Made by a program: the position numbers and the translations under genes. Shown here piece after piece: positions 1 through 5,658 of a DNA stretch of 14,518 nucleotides. The number at the start of each line of letters is the position of its first letter. Position 1 is the stretch's first letter. Source of the stretch: CAVSNH01 sp963729275 (GTDB lineage Bacteria; Actinomycetota; Acidimicrobiia; Acidimicrobiales; RAAP-2); the NCBI GenBank assembly GCA_963729275.1, contig CAVSNH010000011.1:1-14518 (forward strand). Direction: 5' to 3'. Under the pieces are notes generated by a model. That model saw nothing but the letters and a program-made list of their open reading frames with translations. It was not told the origin of the DNA and ran no database searches.

Positions 1-7
1 TCGGTGA

Positions 8-1153
8 TCAGGAAGCTGGAGCGCCCCCGACGAAGAGCCGGGGACGAACGGTGGGGACGACGGCCACGATCACTGCCGCCGCGCCCAGGAGGCCGAGGGC
101 GCCCCGGAGCCCCACGGCGTCCGCCGTCCACCCGACCACCGCCGGGCCGGCCACGAGCCCGAGGTAGCCGCCGGCAGTGACGGCTCCGACCGCGGCCGCC
201 GGCTGGGGCCGGCCGCGACCGGCGGCGGCTACGAGCAACGGCCAGCACATCGAGATCCCCCCGGCGGCGAGCACGAGCCCGAGGGCGCCGAGGGCGGCGT
301 TCGGCGCGGTCGTGAGCAGGGCCACGCCGACGGCGGCCGTGCCAGCCCCGATGGCGACCCCGCGCGGCGGCCCTCGGCGTCCGACCCGGGGTCCGAGGGT
401 GGTTCGAGCCAGGGCGGCCACGCTGTAACCCAACACCGCCCCACCGGCTCCGAGGAGCAGGCCGGAGTCGAGCTGCGAGCGCAGGAAGAGCACACCCCAG
501 AGGTCGATGCCCCCCTCGATCATGGCCGAGAGGGCGAAGATCCCGGCCAGCGCGAACAGCCGTTCGTCGCGCAGTAGGCGCAGGGCACCGTGCCAGGCGA
601 CGGCATCGCCGCGCTCGGCGCCGGGGAGCGGCGAGCGGCTGCAGACCACGGCGAGGACGGCCACCACCACGGCGAGGATGGCCCACATCCAGCGCCACGA
701 AACGTGCGCGGCCAAGAGCCCACCACAGGCGGCCGCACCGACCGCGGCGCCGGAGTTGAACCAGCCATGAAAGGCCACGAGCCGTCCCGGCTGGTCGGCC
801 AGTGCCGTCATGGAGGACACGTTGATGGTCACGTCGACCATCCCGGCGTTGATGACGATGAACACGATGGCCGCGCCGAGGGTCGCCGGGGCCCGGGCCG
901 CCGCTCCGGCCAGGAGGAAGACCGACCACGTGGCCAAGGCGATGCCGAGCACCCTGGCCGTCCCGAACCGCTGGCACAGCCCGCCGCCCACGGCATTGGC
1001 CGCGGCACTGCCGGCCAGGCTGATGGAGAGGAGCAGGCCGTATCCACCGGTCGAGAGCCCGAGCGAGTGTTCGATGTCGATGGCGGCCACCGCCCACCCC
1101 CCCCAGAACAGCCCGAAGACCACGAAGACCCATCGGACCGGGCGCAGCGTCAC
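8..1153 (-). CDS. Major facilitator superfamily transporter
   Basis: The 381-residue product is almost entirely hydrophobic, with about 12 membrane helices, and sits in the cytoplasmic membrane. Near residues 56-69 there is a glycine-rich loop followed by Arg (GGGLCQRFGTARVL), placed like MFS motif A between helices 2 and 3. Residues 102-140 (NAGMVDVTIN followed by GRLVAFHGWFNSGAAVGA) resemble the YbjJ-type MFS branch, where this stretch is typically a DxxMN then FHxxxSxGxxxG pattern. The substrate cannot be read from the sequence. The frame stays open upstream to 1381, but that extension would overlap the preceding gene and is low-complexity Arg/Gly/Pro. The GTG at 1151-1153 lies just before the first helix and is preferred, although its GGAG is only 2 nt away, so the start is uncertain. 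It lies 89 bp downstream of the phosphoribosyltransferase gene on the same strand and may be its last operon member. Confidence 0.85.
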   Translation of the reverse strand: MTLRPVRWVFVVFGLFWGGWAVAAIDIEHSLGLSTGGYGLLLSISLAGSAAANAVGGGLCQRFGTARVLGIALATWSVFLLAGAAARAPATLGAAIVFIVINAGMVDVTINVSSMTALADQPGRLVAFHGWFNSGAAVGAAACGGLLAAHVSWRWMWAILAVVVAVLAVVCSRSPLPGAERGDAVAWHGALRLLRDERLFALAGIFALSAMIEGGIDLWGVLFLRSQLDSGLLLGAGGAVLGYSVAALARTTLGPRVGRRGPPRGVAIGAGTAAVGVALLTTAPNAALGALGLVLAAGGISMCWPLLVAAAGRGRPQPAAAVGAVTAGGYLGLVAGPAVVGWTADAVGLRGALGLLGAAAVIVAVVPTVRPRLFVGGAPAS

Positions 1154-1242
1154 CGCTCCGTTGTAGCCCAGAGTCGGAGAGCCCCGGCCGGAGCGGCCTC
1201 GCCCGTCGGTGAGACCGCCACCAGGAGGTGAGGCCCGGCGAT

Positions 1243-1947
1243 TCAAGGAGCGTTCGGCTCTTGACCCCTTTCTTCCTCCGAAGGCGGTCGTTCGGCGCTG
1301 CGGTGAGACGTCCGGCTTCGAGCACGGGCCAGGAGGGCCACCACGTCGGCATCCGAGGTCTGGTCGAAGCGGTGGTACCACTGCCCGACGGCGTAGAACG
1401 GCTCCGGTTGCTCGAGGACAACCACGGCGTCGCTGACCTCCTCGAGCTGGGCCACGGCGTGGCCCGAGGCCACGGGGACGGCCATCACCACGTAGTCGGC
1501 GCCCTGCGCCCGGGCCACCGAGCAGGCAGCCCGGGCCGTCGACCCGGTGGCCATGCCGTCGTCGACCACGACGGCCGTGCGTCCCGACAGACCGATGCCG
1601 GGTGCGCCCTTGCGGTATTGATGGACACGGCGCTCGAGGTCTTGTCGCTCACGGGCCTCGGCCGCGTCGACCTCCTCTTCGGTGAGACCACAGGCCCGGA
1701 GGACGTCGTCTTCGAGTACCCGTACCCCGCCCTCGCCGATGGCCCCCATGGCCAGTTCCCGCTGAAAAGGAGCACCCAGCTTGCGCACGACGACCACGTC
1801 CAACGGGGCGCCGAGCACGGCGGCCACCTGGTAGCCGACGGGGACACCACCGCGAGGGAGGGCGAGGACGACCGGGTCGACGAGCGCCATCCGACCAATG
1901 CACTCTCCGAGCGCGCGGCCGGCCTCGACGCGGTCGACGAACGGCAC
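1243..1947 (-). CDS. Phosphoribosyltransferase-fold family protein
   Basis: This 234-residue cytoplasmic protein has a type I phosphoribosyltransferase fold. The PRPP-binding loop is clear at residues 126-140 (VVVDDGMATGSTARA: two acidic residues, then the G-x-A-T-G-S-T turn). Upstream are the family's PRGG (31-34) and RKLG (55-58) segments, and the C-terminal part carries a YAVGQWYHRFDQTSD stretch (185-199). These features match the stand-alone proteins and domains seen in stress and dormancy loci of actinobacteria, for example the domain in M. tuberculosis Rv2030c, rather than a dedicated purine salvage enzyme. The real substrate is unknown. The start is GTG at 1945-1947; a GGGGAGG lies about 12 nt upstream, slightly far. 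It begins 27 bp after the nitroreductase stop, so the two are very likely co-transcribed. The last ~25 residues are acidic, Pro-rich and probably disordered. Confidence 0.88.
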   Translation of the reverse strand: MPFVDRVEAGRALGECIGRMALVDPVVLALPRGGVPVGYQVAAVLGAPLDVVVVRKLGAPFQRELAMGAIGEGGVRVLEDDVLRACGLTEEEVDAAEARERQDLERRVHQYRKGAPGIGLSGRTAVVVDDGMATGSTARAACSVARAQGADYVVMAVPVASGHAVAQLEEVSDAVVVLEQPEPFYAVGQWYHRFDQTSDADVVALLARARSRTSHRSAERPPSEEERGQEPNAP

Positions 1948-1974
1948 GACGGTGAGCGTCCTCCCCGCCGACCG

Positions 1975-2730
1975 TCAGCCAGCGGGCGGTCCGGCGCCGG
2001 TGTACCGGGTACCGGGAGGGTCGTGGGCGAACGGGGCGGCGGCATCCCACTCGTCGAGGAAGACGAGCTCGTTCAGCGGACGCCGCCGGACGGGCCCGTG
2101 GTGGCCCATGGGCCGGCCGATGGTGATGGCGGCGGCCATGAAGACTTCGTCGGGGACACCGAGGAGCGTGCGCAGCTCGGCCTCGACGAAGACATGCCAG
2201 CTGGTCATGACGCCGCCGTAGCCGAGAGCTCGAGCGGCGAGCAACAGGTTCTGACAGGCCGGATAGATGGAGGCACCCTCCACCGAATAGGGCGCCCGGT
2301 GGCGGACGAGACAGCCCAAGATGAGCACGGGTGCAACGTCGAGGTGGTCGACGTAGTCCTGCATGGTCCGAGCCATGGCCGCCTTGGGGGAGTCGCGCTC
2401 GGCGCCCGATCCCTCGTCGTAGCGGTCGGTCGAGCGCTTGGTGCCCCATGCCCGGCGGGCGGCCTCGGCGATCAGGGCCTTGGCCGCCTTGGCCTTGGGC
2501 CCATCGGTCAGCACGAGAAATCGGAAGGGTTGGCGGTTCGAGCCACTCGGGGCACGGGTGGCGGCGAAGAGGATGTCGCGGAGGACCGGGTCAGGGACGG
2601 CCTCGTCCTCATAGCGGCGGATGGCCCGCGTGGTGCAGATGCCCTCGAGCAGCCCCACGCTGTCGGGCGGGAGTCGCCGGGGCGCGCCGAGCTCCGCAGG
2701 CAGGCTCTCGAGCTCGGGTCTACCGGTCAT
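1975..2730 (-). CDS. Nitroreductase family FMN-dependent oxidoreductase
   Basis: This 251-residue protein is probably an FMN-binding, NAD(P)H-using reductase acting in the cytoplasm. Family signatures are the phosphate-binding TTRAIRRY (33-40), APSGSNRQP (60-68), a central GASIYPACQNLLLAARALGYG helix (152-172) and IGRPMGHHGPVRRRP near the C-terminus (204-218). These are typical of the nitroreductase superfamily; the natural substrate (quinone, nitro compound or flavin) cannot be told. The annotated ATG (2728-2730) gives about 24 extra residues before the usual family start and has no clear ribosome binding site. The GTG at 2656-2658 (residue 25) is a reasonable alternative that puts TTRAIRRY about 9 residues in. 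Pairing with a phosphoribosyltransferase-fold protein recalls the mycobacterial DosR regulon, where Acg-type nitroreductases lie near Rv2030c, but this protein is shorter than Acg. It is the first gene of the minus-strand unit 8-2730. Confidence 0.88.
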   Translation of the reverse strand: MTGRPELESLPAELGAPRRLPPDSVGLLEGICTTRAIRRYEDEAVPDPVLRDILFAATRAPSGSNRQPFRFLVLTDGPKAKAAKALIAEAARRAWGTKRSTDRYDEGSGAERDSPKAAMARTMQDYVDHLDVAPVLILGCLVRHRAPYSVEGASIYPACQNLLLAARALGYGGVMTSWHVFVEAELRTLLGVPDEVFMAAAITIGRPMGHHGPVRRRPLNELVFLDEWDAAAPFAHDPPGTRYTGAGPPAG

Positions 2731-2740
2731 GGTCGTTGGT

Positions 2741-2762
2741 TGACGCTAGTCCCGGTGGGACT
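2741..2762 (-). promoter_or_regulatory. DosR-like half-box / AGTCCC-GGT-GGGACT dyad
   Basis: The stretch 2748-2762 is a perfect dyad of AGTCCC, spacer GGT, and GGGACT. Read toward the nitroreductase on the minus strand, CCGGGACTAGCGTC matches the left half of the DosR consensus (GGGACT, two A/T, AGTCCC) exactly and the right half only in GTC. Nitroreductase and phosphoribosyltransferase genes are classic DosR-regulon members in mycobacteria, which makes the resemblance worth noting. Against it, the site lies only about 11 bp upstream of the annotated ATG, too close for a normal activator site unless translation starts further downstream (GTG at 2658). No DosR/DosS gene is recognised in the window. 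Confidence 0.3.
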
Positions 2763-2894
2763 CGTGATTGACGTGTCAACTGGACAGACCCGTGAGACGG
2801 TCGACGGGGGACGAAGTCGACGACGTGCGGGAAACGGGCGTACGAACCAGCACGTCCTACCGTCCGGGCGTACCCTTACCGCACCCGATTTTCT

Positions 2895-2917
2895 GGGGGC
2901 GCCAGGATGGCGCCCCC
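2895..2917. promoter_or_regulatory. Perfect 9-bp inverted repeat in lipoprotein leader
   Basis: GGGGGCGCC at 2895-2903 and GGCGCCCCC at 2909-2917 are exact inverted copies around the 5-nt loop AGGAT. The element lies 45 bp before the GTG of the lipoprotein gene. As RNA it would form a very stable hairpin; as DNA it could be a dimeric operator. Neither strand has a T-run after the stem, and no gene reads into it from upstream, so an intrinsic terminator is unlikely. Its function is not known. Confidence 0.5.
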
Positions 2918-2951
2918 AACGCCTCTTCGATCGATTCACCGGCAAAGCCCT

Positions 2952-2957
2952 GGAGGG
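2952..2957 (+). promoter_or_regulatory. Ribosome binding site fixing the lipoprotein start
   Basis: GGAGGG lies 5 nt before the GTG at 2963-2965. It decides the start in favour of this GTG over upstream in-frame ATG and GTG codons, which would put about 65 unstructured residues before an otherwise standard lipoprotein signal peptide. Confidence 0.75.
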
Positions 2958-2962
2958 TCACC

Positions 2963-3394
2963 GTGACTGCCACTGCCGCAACCCGTTCCCTGGTGCTCGC
3001 CCTGCTGGTGAGCGTGACACTGATCGCCACCGGCTGTTCGAGTTCACCGTCGGCGGCGCCGGGGACCTCGTCGACGCGGACTTCGGTCGTCGCTCCAGGA
3101 GCAAGCGTCCCGTTCACCCTGGCCAACGACGCTCGCGGCGACGTGTCCACGCACCCATGTACGCAGACGGCGAACGGGTGGGTCTTCGCCGGCACGGTCA
3201 AGAATCCCGCCCATGAGGAAAAAAGCTTCCAGATGGTGGTGGACTTCGTGAAGCGGGTCGGATCCACGGTGGTTGGGACCACCGTGGTCAACGTCCCGAG
3301 CGTTGCTCCCGGCGCCACTGCGCCGTGGTCCGTTACCGGTGTCAAAGGGCAGTCGGGAGTGGCCTGCGTGGTCCGTTTGGCTCAATCCACCTGA
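2963..3394 (+). CDS. Small lipoprotein with FxLYD-like domain
   Basis: This 143-residue product is predicted to be a membrane-anchored lipoprotein facing the outside. Residues 8-21 form a hydrophobic signal segment, followed by the lipobox IATGC with the lipidated Cys at 25. A Ser/Thr/Pro-rich linker follows to about residue 45. The rest is a beta-rich domain containing GTVKNPAHEEKSFQMVVDF (77-95) and VAPGATAPWSVTG (114-126), a pattern like FxLYD or related Ig-like domains in many actinobacterial lipoproteins. Cys66 and Cys135 bracket this domain and could form a disulfide. The start is set by GGAGGG 5 nt upstream. The gene is divergent from the nitroreductase and convergent with the membrane protein gene, whose stop is only 19 bp away. 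No specific partner or ligand can be named. Confidence 0.8.
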   Translation: MTATAATRSLVLALLVSVTLIATGCSSSPSAAPGTSSTRTSVVAPGASVPFTLANDARGDVSTHPCTQTANGWVFAGTVKNPAHEEKSFQMVVDFVKRVGSTVVGTTVVNVPSVAPGATAPWSVTGVKGQSGVACVVRLAQST

Positions 3395-3413
3395 GGAGGT
3401 CCATCTCCGACGG

Positions 3414-5078
3414 TCAGGTCTGGGTGTCCGGTCCCTTCCTCGGCTGAGGTGCTCCCCCCGTGTGTCTCGTCCTCGCCTCGGGGTGGCCGTTTGCCCCGGC
3501 GGCGGTCCGGGAGCGGCTCGCCTTGTTGCTCTTTGCAGCGCTCGCTTTCCTTGCGGTGCTTGCCTTCTTTGCACTGGCCTTCGCCGTACTGGCCTTCGCC
3601 GTGGTCGTTCCCGGCCGACCACGATTCGGAACAGGGGATGGTTGGCGGCTCGACCTCCCGGCCGGTTTCTTTGCCGCAGCCGACACTGGTCGGCCCGACG
3701 ATGCCGCACGGGACCCGGCATGGGCTGGCTCGCCTCGCAGTTTCGGGATGGCGAGAGGCTTGGGCTGCGATGCCACGATCAGCAGACCGGTGAGGCCCGC
3801 GACTTGGATGAGCCACCACGGGAACCATCCGAGTTTCCATTGAGCTAGAACCGTGGTGGCAATGGCCAAGGCGATGGCGAGATCGAATCTGAGCCGACTG
3901 GCTCGCGCCGCCACCACCAGGGCCACAGCCAAGGCGGCCCACGCGTAGTAATCGGTCATCACCGATTCCGTGTAGGAGCGCAGAGCCAAGGCCAGGGCAC
4001 AAGCCCAGACCAATAGCTCCGGCCGCTCCCGCCACCGCCGGTACACCCAAACCCCCAAACCGATGGCCAACAGGATGGCCAAGGCCCGGACGGGTCCGGC
4101 GGCAACCGTCAAACCGGGACCATGCCCCCCAAGGTTGGGCGACAAGGCAGTCCACGGTGTCGCATGGTTCACATTCGGCGAGCTTGGCTGATCGAGCAGA
4201 GCATGAAGGGTGTTCGTGGGTGAGGCGATGAGCGGGACAGCCAGCAGGACACCGGCGGGAATCACTGATCGGAGGGCGAACCCGATCCCATGGCGGCGAT
4301 CGGCCTTGGCCAACAGGACGGGCAGCATCAGCAGGACCAGTGGCTGGAACACCACGGCCGCACCGAAGAGCCAGCCGGCACCTGCGAATCGATGGTCCAG
4401 GACGAAGATGAGGGCGTAGACCGCCAGCGCGACGGCAACGGCATCCTCGGGATGGCCCCACCAAACGGTGACGTTCCAGAGCAACGCCGCCTCGGCGAGA
4501 CAGAGGACTATCCGCCGTGGTCGAGGGACCTGAAGTCGTTCGGCGAGGGCATCACAAGCAAACAGGGCCGTGCAGGAGAGGAGCAGGGCATAGGGGTCGA
4601 CCCAGACGACCCACTGGGGGTGCGACACATAGGTGGTGCCGCCCAAATGAAACTCCTGGGCGTTCAAGAAGGGGATGTTGGCGGCGCGAAGGGAAATGCC
4701 CTGAGCCGGCAGCGTGCCGTTGCGGGTGACCTCGAGGACCGTGGTGTGGAACACGTTGCTGAGGGCACCGAGGGGGGCGAGGGCGATCAAGATCCCCGGG
4801 AACTCCACGAAGCTCACCTTGGATTGATAGATGTCGCCGAAGTGACCGTGGGCCAGCTGGCTCGAAGCGAAGTAGGTGATCCAAAGATCCTGAGGCGAGA
4901 TCCACAGGGATTGCGTGTGCTGACCCACCGTTCCCCAGACGAAGAAGTAGATCAGCCCCAAGCAGAAGAAGGCGCCCGAGACGAAGATCGGCCCGCTTCT
5001 CCGATGCAGGCGCTCAGCGAGCCGGCTGAACCCCGAATGCCGCCGTGTGCGATTCCCCACCATCAAGGTTTTTACCAC
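3414..5078 (-). CDS. Polytopic membrane protein, GT-C-like (GT87-like), with Lys/Ala-rich tail
   Basis: This is a 554-residue integral membrane protein with about 10 hydrophobic helices between residues 30 and 437. An extracytoplasmic-type loop follows the first helix (DLWITYFASSQLAHGHFGDIY, from residue 64), a pattern like GT-C membrane glycosyltransferases of the GT87/DUF2029 type that use polyprenyl-linked sugars. That activity is inferred only. WWGHPED (206-212) and VFQPLVLLMLP (243-253) are shared with the protein at 5659-7710 at identical spacing, so the two are paralogues. Residues 439-554 are a hydrophilic tail; its core (494-525) is an AKAS/KKAS/RKAS repeat like histone H1 or bacterial HU-type C-termini, probably cytoplasmic and nucleic-acid or polyanion binding. 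The start is GTG at 5076-5078, with ATG at 5061-5063 an equally possible alternative; neither has a good ribosome binding site. Confidence 0.8.
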   Translation of the reverse strand: MVKTLMVGNRTRRHSGFSRLAERLHRRSGPIFVSGAFFCLGLIYFFVWGTVGQHTQSLWISPQDLWITYFASSQLAHGHFGDIYQSKVSFVEFPGILIALAPLGALSNVFHTTVLEVTRNGTLPAQGISLRAANIPFLNAQEFHLGGTTYVSHPQWVVWVDPYALLLSCTALFACDALAERLQVPRPRRIVLCLAEAALLWNVTVWWGHPEDAVAVALAVYALIFVLDHRFAGAGWLFGAAVVFQPLVLLMLPVLLAKADRRHGIGFALRSVIPAGVLLAVPLIASPTNTLHALLDQPSSPNVNHATPWTALSPNLGGHGPGLTVAAGPVRALAILLAIGLGVWVYRRWRERPELLVWACALALALRSYTESVMTDYYAWAALAVALVVAARASRLRFDLAIALAIATTVLAQWKLGWFPWWLIQVAGLTGLLIVASQPKPLAIPKLRGEPAHAGSRAASSGRPVSAAAKKPAGRSSRQPSPVPNRGRPGTTTAKASTAKASAKKASTARKASAAKSNKASRSRTAAGANGHPEARTRHTGGAPQPRKGPDTQT

Positions 5079-5138
5079 GCGTTGGTTGCGTTGTTGTTGC
5101 GGGTTGGGCGTTCTCGGGGTGGACCTCTCTGGACGCTC

Positions 5139-5492
5139 TCAACCGGTGGTGTGAGTCGTGGCTGGTGCGGATGTGACGAGGCCGAGCTGATCACAGGTGG
5201 TGAAGATTTTGCCCGTGACTTGGCCGACGGCTGCGGTGTTGTGGGATGCAACGGCCGAGGCGAGCTGCTGGCCCTCGCCCCGGAGGTTGGAATTGGTTGC
5301 CGTACCGGCGAACCTTGCCAGCGTCCCGAACTCGCTGAACTGGGTCGGATTGTCGTGCCACGCCTTGGCGTAATTGCACGGGGTGACATTGAGCGAGCCT
5401 GCTGTTGCGGCTGTCGGGCTCCCGTTGTCCGTCGTGGAGCATGCGCAGAGACAGATCGCCGTCAAGAACAGGACCAAACCGATCCGTCGCAT
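5139..5492 (-). CDS. Small putative lipoprotein
   Basis: This 117-residue protein begins MRRIGLVLFLTAICLCAC, a basic N-terminus and a short hydrophobic stretch ending in a lipobox-like LCAC, with the probable lipidated Cys at 18. Cys at position -2 is unusual for a lipobox. After a Ser/Thr-rich linker, the mature part (about 36-105) is mostly alpha-helical in character and contains Cys39 and Cys100, which may be bridged. No family is recognised; it resembles other small actinobacterial secreted proteins with a CNYAKAWHDNP-type opening. The start is ATG at 5490-5492; an AAAGGA lies about 16 nt upstream, too far to be convincing. It lies between two paralogous membrane protein genes on the same strand, 60 bp before the next, so co-expression with them is likely. 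Confidence 0.7.
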   Translation of the reverse strand: MRRIGLVLFLTAICLCACSTTDNGSPTAATAGSLNVTPCNYAKAWHDNPTQFSEFGTLARFAGTATNSNLRGEGQQLASAVASHNTAAVGQVTGKIFTTCDQLGLVTSAPATTHTTG

Positions 5493-5601
5493 CGGGCCTA
5501 ACGTATCGTCCTTTCAGCCGCTATTTCGTTCCACCGAGAGCCCGGGACCGAAGATGTCCCGCGTAGGCGTCGCTGACCATGGGAGGCGACCGGCGAGCGC
5601 C

Positions 5602-5647
5602 GGAACGATGCCGGACCGTCGCAGGGAACGATGCCGGACCGTCGCAG
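5602..5647. repeat. Perfect 23-bp tandem duplication
   Basis: GGAACGATGCCGGACCGTCGCAG occupies 5602-5624 and is repeated without change at 5625-5647. It lies between the stop of the large membrane protein gene (5659) and the start of the small lipoprotein gene (5492), in the latter's upstream region. An exact head-to-tail copy suggests recent slippage or unequal exchange, or a doubled regulator site. No inverted symmetry of note was seen within the unit. Confidence 0.9.
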
Positions 5648-5658
5648 GGCGCGGGGCG

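Noticed and set aside
2869..2900. Possible third copy of the 34-bp element upstream of the lipoprotein gene
   Set aside because: CCCT, ATTTT and GGGG occur in the same order but with different spacing and a 2-bp insertion; too weak to call.
2895..2917. Intrinsic terminator
   Set aside because: No T-run follows the stem on either strand and no gene reads into it from upstream.
1228..3216. 662-codon plus-strand open frame
   Set aside because: It runs antisense through the phosphoribosyltransferase and nitroreductase genes, both of which have clear family motifs. Its product is Gly/Arg/His-rich with no recognisable domain, as expected for a high-GC antisense frame.
4290..5501. 403-codon plus-strand open frame
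   Set aside because: It lies opposite the GT-C-like membrane protein and small lipoprotein genes; composition is that of an antisense shadow and no motif is seen.
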